In this document: one piece after another, positions 9,872-17,220 of the stretch
Layout of the letters: every line of letters begins with the position of its first letter
Position numbering within the stretch: the first letter of the stretch is position 1
Assembly (NCBI GenBank): GCA_964534555.1
Contig: CAZHRK010000001.1
Location: 186,001-250,000 of the forward strand
Origin: CAZHRK01 sp964534555
GTDB lineage: Bacteria > Babelota > Babeliae > Babelales > RVW-14
Reading direction: 5' to 3'
DNA length: 64,000 bases
Made by a program: the position numbers and the translations under genes
Notes under the pieces: model-generated
Told to the model about the DNA's origin: nothing
The model's database searches: none
Seen by the model: only the letters and a program-made list of their open reading frames with translations

Positions 9872-10252
9872 TTAAACGAGGTCAACTTTAGCGCCAGCTT
9901 CTTCCATAGCTTTTTTGATTTTTTGTGCTTCATCTTTTGGTGCAGCTTCAGCGATTGTGAATGGGCAGTTTTCAACGCCTGCTTTTGCATCGCCAAGTGA
10001 CAATGATGAAACAACGCTACGAAGAGCTTTGATAGCTTTGATCTTGTCTGCGCCGCCGTCTTTAAGAATAACTTTGTATTCAAGTTTTTCTTCTGCAGCA
10101 GGTGCAGCAGCAGCAGCCGGAGCAGCAGCTACAGCAGCTACAGGAGCAGCAGCTGAAACGCCGAACTCGCCTTCAAGATCCTTGATAAGCTGTGCAAGTT
10201 CCATTACGTTTAATTCTTTGATCAAATCGATGATTTTTGATGATGTGGACAT
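9872..10252 (-). CDS. rplL: 50S ribosomal protein L7/L12
   Basis: Stalk protein that recruits translation GTPases. The 126 residues show the N-terminal dimerisation helix (SSKIIDLIKELNVMELAQL), an Ala/Pro-rich hinge around residues 34-54 and the C-terminal factor-binding domain starting EEKLEYKVILKDGGADKIK. The C-terminal domain carries a few extra residues around SVVSSLSLGDAK compared with the usual GLGLKEAK, a mild departure. It follows rplJ after an 81-base spacer and precedes rpoB, the standard order. Confidence 0.96.
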   Translation of the reverse strand: MSTSSKIIDLIKELNVMELAQLIKDLEGEFGVSAAAPVAAVAAAPAAAAAPAAEEKLEYKVILKDGGADKIKAIKALRSVVSSLSLGDAKAGVENCPFTIAEAAPKDEAQKIKKAMEEAGAKVDLV

Positions 10253-10333
10253 GGAATTAACTCCTAATAAATATATACAGTACTTAACGTTAAGTTCATG
10301 CTCGGTTTTGCATCTAGAACCGGCGCAGTAAAA

Positions 10334-10861
10334 TTAGTTACCTTGTTGTTTTTTCTCTTCAATTGCCTTAAGCGCATACAGTGGTTTTGTAAGAAGCTGG
10401 CCAAGTTGGCGAGTAACTGTAGCGATTGGCGCTTGCATTGTTCCAAGAAGCTGAGCAAGCAATACTTCGCGTGAAGGAAGTGATGCTAGTGCTGTAAGTT
10501 CTTGTTTTGAAAGCAATTTGCTTTGATAAAACCCAGCAATAACTTTGAGCGCTTCATTCTCTTTTGAGAAATTTACGATCTTCTTAGCTGTTGCTGAAAC
10601 GTCATTTTTTGCAAAAACGAGAGCAACTTGCTCCTTGAAGGATTCTGCAAATTGATCTGCACCTTCAATGTCTTTAGCAGCAAGACGCATCAATGTTGCC
10701 TTAGTCACTTTTACTTGAGCGCCATCTTCACGCACTGATTTTCTCAATGATTGAAGAAGGGGAACATTAAGGCCCTTGTAATTGACAAGGAATGTTGCCT
10801 GAGCGTTAGCCATTTCTTGGTGAAGATCGGCGATCAGGACTTGTTTTTCTTGTTTATTCAT
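10334..10861 (-). CDS. rplJ: 50S ribosomal protein L10
   Basis: Base of the ribosomal stalk: it binds 23S rRNA and, through its C-terminal helix, L7/L12 dimers. The 175 residues match family length, with the N-terminal FLVNYKGLNVPLLQSLRKSVRE block and LASLPSREVLLAQLLGTM in the second half. It starts 18 bases after the rplA stop, leaving no room for the long autoregulatory leader that L10 binds in E. coli. It is therefore probably controlled as part of the larger rplKA-JL transcript. Confidence 0.95.
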   Translation of the reverse strand: MNKQEKQVLIADLHQEMANAQATFLVNYKGLNVPLLQSLRKSVREDGAQVKVTKATLMRLAAKDIEGADQFAESFKEQVALVFAKNDVSATAKKIVNFSKENEALKVIAGFYQSKLLSKQELTALASLPSREVLLAQLLGTMQAPIATVTRQLGQLLTKPLYALKAIEEKKQQGN

Positions 10862-10879
10862 AGCTTCTTCTCGCTACCC

Positions 10880-11578
10880 TTAGTCCTGAGTTACTTCATC
10901 AGGATTGATTGTTACACCAACACCCATAGTGGAAGAAACTGTGAGTTTTCTTACGAACTTACCTTTTGAGGTAGCAGGCTTAGATGTTCTTACTGCTTGA
11001 AGTAATGCAGCTAAGTTTTCAGCAAGCTTTTCTGGTCCGAAAGAAACTTTTCCAAACGGTGCATGAAGAACACCAGTTTTGTCGTTACGGAATGATACGC
11101 GACCTTTTTTAAGATCTGATACGATTCCTGCAACATCGTTGGTCACAGTTCCGTCTTTTTTGTTAGGCAAGAGACCTCGAGGGCCGAGGAATTTTGCAAC
11201 TTTCCCAACAATCCCCATCATATCAGGGGTTGCTACTGCAGCCTCGAAATCAGCCCAGCCGCCTTCGATTTTTGTAAGAAGATCTTCTACACCAACAAAG
11301 TCAGCGCCAGCTTTTTTAGCTTGTTCTTCGTATTCGCCACGAGCAAATACAACAACACGCATTTTGCGACCTGTGCCGTGTGGGAGAATTACTGAGCCGC
11401 GAACTGTTTGTTCACCTTTAGCGGCATCAATACCGAGAATGATGTCTGCATCAACAGATTCATCAAATTTAGCGTGAGCTGATTTTGTAACAAAATCAAG
11501 CGCGCTTTTCCAATTTGTTATGCTAGAAGCTTGGAGTTTTTCCAATGCTTTAGCATGTTTTTTACCGTGAGTACTCAT
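10880..11578 (-). CDS. rplA: 50S ribosomal protein L1
   Basis: Component of the mobile L1 stalk near the ribosomal E site and, in many bacteria, translational repressor of the rplKA message. The 232 residues show the conserved FLGPRGLLPNKKDGTVT region near residues 130-146 and the C-terminal TMGVGVTINPDE. It lies 24 bases downstream of rplK in the standard order. The protein is complete and of normal length. Confidence 0.96.
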   Translation of the reverse strand: MSTHGKKHAKALEKLQASSITNWKSALDFVTKSAHAKFDESVDADIILGIDAAKGEQTVRGSVILPHGTGRKMRVVVFARGEYEEQAKKAGADFVGVEDLLTKIEGGWADFEAAVATPDMMGIVGKVAKFLGPRGLLPNKKDGTVTNDVAGIVSDLKKGRVSFRNDKTGVLHAPFGKVSFGPEKLAENLAALLQAVRTSKPATSKGKFVRKLTVSSTMGVGVTINPDEVTQD

Positions 11579-11602
11579 GGTTTCCAGTCCGTGAATTAAT
11601 GC

Positions 11603-12028
11603 TTAGTCTACGATTTTCAGACCCATGCTACGAGCACTACCAGCGACAATATTTTTTGCGCCTTCGATATCAACAGCATTTAGATCAGGCATTTTGATTT
11701 TTGCAATCTCTTCAACATCTTTCCATTTGATTTGACCGCATACATCTTTACCTGGGTTTTTTGCGCCAAGTTGAATATTTGCGCGTTTTCTAAGCAACTC
11801 AGAAACCGGAGCTGTTTTTAAAACGAAATCAAATGATTTGTCTGTGTAGACAGTAACCAAAACAGGAACAGTTTCGCCCTTGCGAGCACCTGTTGCTGCG
11901 TTGAATTTTTTACAAAAGTCCATCAAGTTTACTTGATGCTGACCGAGCATGGAACCAACTGGTGGTGCTGGGTTAGCAGCTCCGCCTTGCAGCTGAAGCT
12001 TAACTTTAGCTTTTATTTTTTTTGACAT
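11603..12028 (-). CDS. rplK: 50S ribosomal protein L11
   Basis: L11 binds the GTPase-associated region of 23S rRNA. The 141 residues match the family exactly: the N terminus has LQLQGGAANPAPPVGSMLGQ, the proline-rich surface targeted by thiopeptides, and the C-terminal rRNA-binding domain ends KNIVAGSARSMGLKIVD. It sits 31 bases downstream of nusG and 24 upstream of rplA. Confidence 0.97.
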   Translation of the reverse strand: MSKKIKAKVKLQLQGGAANPAPPVGSMLGQHQVNLMDFCKKFNAATGARKGETVPVLVTVYTDKSFDFVLKTAPVSELLRKRANIQLGAKNPGKDVCGQIKWKDVEEIAKIKMPDLNAVDIEGAKNIVAGSARSMGLKIVD

Positions 12029-12059
12029 GAGAAGCCTACCTCTTAGTGATCAGCTTTTG

Positions 12060-12578
12060 TTATTTCTTTACTTGATCAAATCCTAGTTCAACAGGAGTCA
12101 ATCGACCGAAAATACTTACCATTACAGTGAGTTTTTCTCGTTCTTCATCGATCTTATCGATAATCCCAACAAACCCGGAGAATGGTCCAGAAGCAACATG
12201 TACTTCGCCACCAACATTAAATGGTGCTTTCTCATGCGGAACCACGAGTTTGCCTGAAATTTGTGCGAAAATTCGATCAACTTCTTTGTCTGATAGAGGA
12301 ACAGGGCTTTCACCACCGAGGAAACGTGAAACACGTGGGGTTGATGAAACGAGCCTGTACGTATCGCCTGTCATTTCCATCTGTATGAGAAGGTAACCAG
12401 GAAAAATTTTTTCTTTTTTGGTTTTTGCCTCTGAAAAGAGATCGGCTACCTCGCCAGAAGGAATCAAGATTTGACCAAATAAATCGTCTAGACCCTGTTC
12501 AGCTACGCGCTTTGAAAGGTCTACTCTAACGATATCTTCAAATCCTGTATAAACTTGTACTACGTACCAACGTTTCAT
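12060..12578 (-). CDS. nusG: Transcription termination/antitermination protein NusG
   Basis: Binds RNA polymerase and couples it to Rho or the ribosome. At 172 residues it has the N-terminal NGN domain (RWYVVQVYTGFED, FPGYLLIQMEMT) and a C-terminal KOW domain starting NVGGEVHVASGPFSGFVG at about residue 120. Length and domain order are normal. It is preceded by secE with a 36-base gap and followed by rplK, the near-universal secE-nusG-rplKA arrangement. Confidence 0.96.
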   Translation of the reverse strand: MKRWYVVQVYTGFEDIVRVDLSKRVAEQGLDDLFGQILIPSGEVADLFSEAKTKKEKIFPGYLLIQMEMTGDTYRLVSSTPRVSRFLGGESPVPLSDKEVDRIFAQISGKLVVPHEKAPFNVGGEVHVASGPFSGFVGIIDKIDEEREKLTVMVSIFGRLTPVELGFDQVKK

Positions 12579-12614
12579 TCGACAACCACAGTCAGATATT
12601 AGAAATCAGAATTC

Positions 12615-12797
12615 TTATTGCAACAGATAACGAATAGCAGCACTGAAAGCAGTATCCATGCCACTTAGAATGATGGAGAAGATAAGAACAACAACGCAAA
12701 CAATGATCGCCGATCCGACGACTTCCGTGCGGGTTGGCCACGAAACTTTTTTGAGTTCCGCGCGAACCTCATTGAAGAAAGAGACTAGTGCGTTCAT
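12615..12797 (-). CDS. secE: Preprotein translocase subunit SecE
   Basis: Short, single-membrane-segment form of SecE that clamps SecY in the Sec translocon. The 60 residues contain the amphipathic helix VRAELKKVSWPTRTEV with the conserved K-V-xWP signature, then one hydrophobic segment at residues 27-46. The E. coli protein has two extra N-terminal membrane segments; the short form is usual outside gammaproteobacteria. The gene lies between tRNA-Trp and nusG. Many exported proteins in this window would depend on it. Confidence 0.95.
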   Translation of the reverse strand: MNALVSFFNEVRAELKKVSWPTRTEVVGSAIIVCVVVLIFSIILSGMDTAFSAAIRYLLQ

Positions 12798-12818
12798 AAC
12801 ATCTCCGCTGAATTAAAG

Positions 12819-12895
12819 TGGCAGGCCAGGAGGGATTCGAACCCCCAACCCGCAGATTTGGAGTCTGCCGCTCTACCAATTCGAGCTACTGACCC
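12819..12895 (-). tRNA. tRNA-Trp (CCA)
   Basis: A 77-base cloverleaf on the minus strand with 7-bp acceptor stem, anticodon loop CTCCAAA (anticodon CCA), TTCGAAT T loop, G discriminator and encoded CCA. It lies between rpmG and secE, a common place for trpT, and is part of the tRNA-rpmG-secE-nusG transcript. Confidence 0.95.
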
Positions 12896-12910
12896 ACCTT
12901 AATCGCTTAA

Positions 12911-13069
12911 TTACTTAGTTTCTTTGTGTACAGTATGTTTTCTGAGTTTAGGGCAGTACTTCTTAAGTTGAAGTTTGCCATACTGTCTTTTCTTTGAAAC
13001 GCGAAAGCTGTAATTTCTTAAGCCTGTCTCTGTGCATTCCAGATGAACAATTATTCTATTCTTTGCCAT
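12911..13069 (-). CDS. rpmG: 50S ribosomal protein L33
   Basis: A 52-residue basic protein, starting MAKNRIIVHLECTETGLRNY and ending with the KKYCPKLRKHTVHKETK tail typical of L33. It has single cysteines where zinc-binding L33 has CxxC pairs, so it appears to be the zinc-independent form. It lies between tRNA-Thr(GGT) and tRNA-Trp, in the conserved rpmG-secE-nusG neighbourhood. Confidence 0.93.
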   Translation of the reverse strand: MAKNRIIVHLECTETGLRNYSFRVSKKRQYGKLQLKKYCPKLRKHTVHKETK

Positions 13070-13110
13070 GGTTACTTTATGTCCCTATACAGTTATAACC
13101 GATTTATCGC

Positions 13111-13186
13111 TGGAGCCCGCGATCGGGTTTGAACCGACGACCTCTCCCTTACCAAGGAAGTGCTCTACCAACTGAGCTACGTGGGC
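13111..13186 (-). tRNA. tRNA-Thr (GGT)
   Basis: A 76-base cloverleaf on the minus strand with anticodon stem CTTCC/GGGAG, loop TTGGTAA (anticodon GGT), T loop TTCAAAC and encoded CCA. It is the last of four clustered tRNAs before rpmG, in the place where E. coli has thrT followed by tufB. Confidence 0.95.
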
Positions 13187-13263
13187 TTGCGTCACTTCTC
13201 AAATTACAGTTTGCGCAACAAGCACTACTTTAAAAGAAGCTGTGGCTACCACACATATAAAAA

Positions 13264-13339
13264 TGGAGCTGGCAACAGGATTTGAACCCGTGACCTACTG
13301 ATTACAAATCAGTTGCTCTACCAACTGAGCTATGCCAGC
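13264..13339 (-). tRNA. tRNA-Thr (TGT)
   Basis: A 76-base cloverleaf on the minus strand, acceptor GCTGGCA/TGCCAGC, anticodon stem ACTGA/TCAGT with loop TTTGTAA (anticodon TGT), T loop TTCAAAT, U discriminator and encoded CCA. It is the third gene of the Tyr-Gly-Thr-Thr cluster. Confidence 0.95.
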
Positions 13340-13356
13340 TTACAAATATCAAAAGA

Positions 13357-13433
13357 TGGAGCGGGAAACGGGTCTCGAACCCGCAACCTTCAGCTTGGAA
13401 GGCTGACGCTCTAGCCAATTGAGCTATTCCCGC
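13357..13433 (-). tRNA. tRNA-Gly (TCC)
   Basis: A 77-base cloverleaf on the minus strand, acceptor GCGGGAA, anticodon stem TCAGC/GCTGA with loop CTTCCAA (anticodon TCC), T loop TTCGAGA and encoded CCA. A small stem-loop (13441-13462) lies directly upstream of its 5' end and may help processing. Confidence 0.95.
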
Positions 13434-13603
13434 AACAAGCCTTGTTTGTTAAGACAAACAGGACTGTCTAGGCTCTTTTCAAAGCAGCTGGAGAAAAGGA
13501 TATAAGTTTTTACGAATAATTCAACTGTTTTTATTGAATTTTTAAGAAACTTTTTAAGAGAGATAAGAAATAATTAGGAAAAAGGAAAGATTTGTGATTT
13601 TAG

Positions 13604-13688
13604 TGGTGGGGAGAACAGGATTCGAACCTGTGAAGGCTGAGCCAACGGATTTACAGTCCGTCCCCTTTGGCCGCTCGGGAATCTCCCC
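13604..13688 (-). tRNA. tRNA-Tyr (GTA)
   Basis: An 85-base class II tRNA on the minus strand: acceptor GGGGAGA/TCTCCCC, anticodon stem ACGGA/TCCGT with loop CTGTAAA (anticodon GTA), a long variable arm, T loop TTCGAAT and encoded CCA. It is the first gene of the tRNA-rpmG-secE-nusG-rpl-rpo cluster, just downstream of a good sigma-70 promoter. Confidence 0.95.
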
Positions 13689-13713
13689 ACTAAAATAATT
13701 TCAAGATGCGCCA

Positions 13714-13741
13714 ATTCTATCTTTTTTGATGAAAATAGCAA
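13714..13741 (-). promoter_or_regulatory. Sigma-70 promoter for the tRNA-secE-nusG-rpl-rpo cluster
   Basis: On the minus strand, TTGCTA (-35), 16 bases, TAGAAT (-10), about 20 bases ahead of tRNA-Tyr. It is the only strong promoter-like match I noticed upstream of the cluster, though internal promoters are not excluded. Confidence 0.6.
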
Positions 13742-13801
13742 GTTTTTATTTGGATCGCGCCGACCATGCAATTATCTAATGCACGCAATCTATTTATTCT
13801 G

Positions 13802-14227
13802 TTAGTCAATTTCTATGGTGCGCGCATTACCATTTGCTGTTGGGCTTAATTTGATCTGAATAAAACGGTCTGCTAGCTCATCCTTTTCAAGTAGTATTTC
13901 AGGCCATTCAATAATACATAAGGCTTCTTCGTCGTTTATGTATTCATCAAACCCAGCTTCAATAAATTCTGAGTATTCGCCTAGTCTGTAAAGGTCGAAG
14001 TGGTAGATTGGTAGCCCGTCTGGTGTTGTGTATGCATTTACATAGGAATAGGTTGGGCTTGTTATTGCTTCAGTAATGCCAAGTTCTCGTAGTAGCTCTC
14101 GAACAAGAGTTGTTTTTCCAGCGCCTAGTGCGCCTTGTAGGGTAATAACGTTTCCCGCCCTGCAAAATGGCAGGAGGTAGTCTTGGATTACATCAGGTAT
14201 AAGTGCTTGGGTGTAAGTTGCTTTCAT
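13802..14227 (-). CDS. tsaE: tRNA threonylcarbamoyladenosine biosynthesis ATPase TsaE
   Basis: ATPase partner of TsaB and TsaD in making t6A at position 37 of ANN-decoding tRNAs. The 141-residue protein has a Walker A motif GALGAGKTT at residues 32-40, the ITSPTYSYVNAY block and HFDLYRL, all family hallmarks, and the C-terminal IEWPE motif. Its ATG overlaps the stop codon of the upstream NYN-domain gene (ATGA), so the two are translationally coupled. tsaB, tsaD and tsaC are not in the window. Confidence 0.93.
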   Translation of the reverse strand: MKATYTQALIPDVIQDYLLPFCRAGNVITLQGALGAGKTTLVRELLRELGITEAITSPTYSYVNAYTTPDGLPIYHFDLYRLGEYSEFIEAGFDEYINDEEALCIIEWPEILLEKDELADRFIQIKLSPTANGNARTIEID

Positions 14228-14835
14228 GTTATTTTCCTCAGTTTTGCCCCAAGGCGGCGCTCTTGTTTTGATAGTTTGTCTGATTTACTTTTTCGGGATG
14301 TTGTATGACTTGTTTCATCTTTTGTAAAAGGCTGTGACTGGGTAGCCTCGATCATAAGAAGATCAAGGAGCTCGTTTGTTTGGGTCTCATCATCTTGATG
14401 ATATTTTTCAAAGTCGCCTGTTACAAGTGCTTTTGTGCTTTCTTCTAGATTTTCAAGAAGACATCCTCGCACAATATCGTAAAACTCATACACTCCCAGT
14501 GAGTCTGCACCGTACTGCTGGGCTTTATTTCGTATTTCTCTGTCTAGCGTTATGACTAAAATTTCTTTGCTTCTGTGTCGCTCGATATATTCGATGATCC
14601 ACTGGTCTGCGCTGCTGCGTGTGCCCGAGAGCATAACAACGATTCCGCGGCTGATTTCTCGTGTCGCATGAGTCATATGTCCGCCATCAAAAACAAGCAC
14701 AATTTCGCTTATCCTATCGCTTTTTTGGTGCTTGTATACACCTAGTTCCCTGATAAGGCGCTGTTTTGTTTTATCTGACTGAGTGCCTGGGTATATTTGC
14801 TTAAGAAGATTATACCCATCTATTACAATGATCAT
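14224..14835 (-). CDS. NYN-domain (YacP/Rae1-like) RNA nuclease
   Basis: A predicted PIN-like metal-dependent RNase of the YacP family; in Bacillus the homologue Rae1 cuts mRNA in the ribosomal A site. Visible features are the start IIVIDGYNLLK with an acidic residue at position 6, LVFDGGH near residue 50, the GTRSSADQWIIEYIER block and a VITLDREIRNKA segment. These supply the usual cluster of aspartates. The last 60 residues are hydrophilic and Lys/Ser-rich. It is translationally coupled to tsaE through an ATGA overlap. Family membership is fairly clear; the RNA target is unknown. Confidence 0.8.
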   Translation of the reverse strand: MIIVIDGYNLLKQIYPGTQSDKTKQRLIRELGVYKHQKSDRISEIVLVFDGGHMTHATREISRGIVVMLSGTRSSADQWIIEYIERHRSKEILVITLDREIRNKAQQYGADSLGVYEFYDIVRGCLLENLEESTKALVTGDFEKYHQDDETQTNELLDLLMIEATQSQPFTKDETSHTTSRKSKSDKLSKQERRLGAKLRKIT

Positions 14836-14974
14836 GGTGTTCTCTGTGCTTAGTTCTAGCGTATGTTGTTAGCTTTTTCTAGCTGATTCTTTCTTTTTTG
14901 AGATATACTGCAGAACACAAAGGCACTAGAAATATGAATTAGTAGGTAGAGCCCTTATCTTACGAGGAACGCTC

Positions 14975-15838
14975 GTGTCACAACTTGCACATATCAGACA
15001 AAAAATTAAAGCTATTCAGACTACAAAAAAGATAACGCATGCTGTTCGTCTTATTTCTATGTCTTTTTATAATAAACTTGATCGCCTTAATAAGCCATTA
15101 AAAGAGTTTAGTGCACTAGTGCAAGACTCCTTTATGATGATGCATGCTGCGGCGCCTCAGTGGTCACATCCTGTTTTTACACCCTCGCCATCGGCTCAAT
15201 ATGACCTGTGTATTGTTGTGTCCACCTCAAAAGGGTTATGCGGCAGTCTAAATTCAACGCTTTTTAAGTATCTGCAGCAATCGCTCAATACTAAGCGCGA
15301 TCGCCCAGTGCATTTTTTTGCAATCGGCAGCAAGGCGCTTAATTTCCTGCGTGGGCATGATTATGTTATTTCACATTATTATCATGAAATCACGTCACAT
15401 AATTACGCTACAATTGCAGACGATATTACTGAAAAAATACTCTCACAAAACGGAGTGTACGCTTCGGTTACTGTTTTCTCATCAATAGCGCATTCGTTTT
15501 TTGTGCAAAAACCACAGCGTAAGGCGCTTATTCCTTTGACAATATCAACATCCGAGCTTGAGCAAGCCGCTACACAGGAATACATTTGGGAGCAGGACCA
15601 ACAAGAGCTTGCAGATTATGCAGCGCTTTTGTATTTCAAAAGTAACCTTATGAGTATTCTTTTTCAGGCAATTAGAGCTGAGCAAGCTGCGCGATTCCTT
15701 GCGATGGAAAACTCAACTAATAACGCTGAAAAAATCTTGGGCAAGCTTACGCTTCAATACAATAAACTTCGTCAAGGTAGTATTACTAAAGAGATATCTG
15801 AGCTTTCGGCAAGCTTTCCTGTGCGTTCTGGTCAGTAA
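14975..15838 (+). CDS. atpG: F-type ATP synthase gamma subunit, stand-alone gene
   Basis: Central rotor stalk subunit of F1F0 ATP synthase. The 287 residues begin with the family helix AHIRQKIKAIQTTKKITHAVRLIS and end with the partner helix AEQAARFLAMENST...LQYNKLRQGSITKEI; both build the coiled-coil shaft. The middle domain contains the conserved STSKGLCGSLN. The GTG start has a GAGGA site upstream. No other atp gene is nearby: the neighbours are a divergent NYN nuclease and a convergent murA whose 3' end it overlaps by 53 bases. Alpha and beta subunits must be encoded elsewhere if the enzyme is complete. Confidence 0.88.
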   Translation: MSQLAHIRQKIKAIQTTKKITHAVRLISMSFYNKLDRLNKPLKEFSALVQDSFMMMHAAAPQWSHPVFTPSPSAQYDLCIVVSTSKGLCGSLNSTLFKYLQQSLNTKRDRPVHFFAIGSKALNFLRGHDYVISHYYHEITSHNYATIADDITEKILSQNGVYASVTVFSSIAHSFFVQKPQRKALIPLTISTSELEQAATQEYIWEQDQQELADYAALLYFKSNLMSILFQAIRAEQAARFLAMENSTNNAEKILGKLTLQYNKLRQGSITKEISELSASFPVRSGQ

Positions 15839-17123
15839 TTGTAATCTGTGCTCCAAGTTTATTAAGCTTTGCTTCTAGCTTGTCATAGCCTCTAAGCCAA
15901 TGATGCACACCGCTGATTCGAGTTTGTCCTTCTGCAACAAGTCCAGCAAGAACAAGCGCGCAGGACGCGCGGATATCAGATGCAATAACATCATCACCGT
16001 ATAAACGTTCTACTCCGCGAATGATTGCTTTATTGCCTTCAACGGTGATTTGAGCACCTAGTTTAGCAAGCTCTTTAGTATGAATCATTCGGTTTTCATA
16101 GACTGTTTCTTCTATAACGCTTACGCCTTGCGCAACGGTTAGTGCTGCCATTAGAAGCGGCTGCAGGTCAGTTGCAAAAGATGGATATGGGCCTGTTTTG
16201 ATCGAAATAGCTGTTGGATTTTTTGTAGCATGAAGCTCGATACCAACGTTACTACGTGACGGGCTATCAAATCCTGTAAGAACAGAGTGTCCCATTTCAC
16301 GAAGCTTTTCGATAAATATATCAAGATGGTCTGCTCGTGCATTAGGAATCGAGATGCTTCCGCCTGTGATTGCTGCAGCACAAAGGAGTGCACCTGCTTC
16401 AAGGCGATCGGCAACAATCTCGTGGTCAACCGGATATAATTTATTAACGGCTTTAATGTAAAGAGTTGCACCAGGCAAGATTTCAATATGAGCACCCATT
16501 TTTTTCATGATGTCGATCAGATCAAATATTTCAGGCTCAAGCGCAGCATTAATAATATATGTTTCGCCTTGTCCAAGCGCTGCGTACATCAAAATATTCT
16601 CTGTTGCACCAACTGATGGGTATTCAAGTGTAATACGGCAGTAGAGAGGGCGCTCTTCAGGAAGTTTAAGCCATGCAGAGACAAATGGTGGATTTGCATC
16701 AACGGCAACCCCCATTTTTTTAAAACCTTCTAAGTGATAATTAATAGGGCGAAGGCCAATAAGGTCGCCTCCTGGCATAGCAACTTTTGCTTGTCCAAAT
16801 CGAGCAAGAAGCGGTCCCATTACCAAGATTGAAGCTCTGATTTTATTCATGACGTCTGGCATGACATCAAAACGATTAATCGTTGAGGTGTCTACGCGCA
16901 AAACATGTGCTTCTGTGTCAAAACTAGCTGATGCACCAAGGTGCGTAAGAAGGTCGATAAGAAGCTGAACATCAGCATTATTAGGTACATTACGGAGCGT
17001 TGAAACGCCTTCGGTAAGAATTAATGATGTGATGATAACGAGTACGGCATTTTTTGCACCATAAAGATGAGCGGTTCCTTGTATAATCCCATTTGGCTCT
17101 ATGATGATATGCCCACTGTTCAT
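15786..17123 (-). CDS. murA: UDP-N-acetylglucosamine 1-carboxyvinyltransferase (MurA), Cys-to-Asp variant
   Basis: First committed step of peptidoglycan synthesis: transfer of enolpyruvate from PEP to UDP-GlcNAc in the cytosol. The 445-residue protein has the N-terminal YGAKNAVL with the catalytic Lys at 24, RASILVMGPLLARFG near residue 96, and the flexible loop PGGDLIGLRP. Most MurA proteins have Cys in that loop (C115 in E. coli) as the residue alkylated by fosfomycin; here it is Asp at position 120, as in Mycobacterium and Chlamydia. The ATG follows AAGGGG. The 3' end overlaps atpG tail to tail by 53 bases. Confidence 0.95.
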   Translation of the reverse strand: MNSGHIIIEPNGIIQGTAHLYGAKNAVLVIITSLILTEGVSTLRNVPNNADVQLLIDLLTHLGASASFDTEAHVLRVDTSTINRFDVMPDVMNKIRASILVMGPLLARFGQAKVAMPGGDLIGLRPINYHLEGFKKMGVAVDANPPFVSAWLKLPEERPLYCRITLEYPSVGATENILMYAALGQGETYIINAALEPEIFDLIDIMKKMGAHIEILPGATLYIKAVNKLYPVDHEIVADRLEAGALLCAAAITGGSISIPNARADHLDIFIEKLREMGHSVLTGFDSPSRSNVGIELHATKNPTAISIKTGPYPSFATDLQPLLMAALTVAQGVSVIEETVYENRMIHTKELAKLGAQITVEGNKAIIRGVERLYGDDVIASDIRASCALVLAGLVAEGQTRISGVHHWLRGYDKLEAKLNKLGAQITITDQNAQESLPKAQISL

Positions 17124-17220
17124 AATAAATCCCCTTAGCGGCGTGTAAACTAATTTTCAATTTTGGCTATACTAGCATGAAATCGCACTGTTTAAAACTT
17201 GGATTTATCAGAGGAGCAAC

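Noticed and set aside
9915..10331. Plus-strand open frame of 138 codons antisense to rplL
   Set aside because: It is Ala-rich because it mirrors the Ala/Pro hinge of L7/L12, and has no family pattern or ribosome site.
10253..10333. L10 autoregulatory leader
   Set aside because: It lies between rplJ and rplL, not before rplJ, and shows only a weak 5-bp inverted repeat.
13574..13771. Minus-strand open frame of 65 codons over tRNA-Tyr
   Set aside because: It runs through a clear tRNA gene and has no protein-like pattern.
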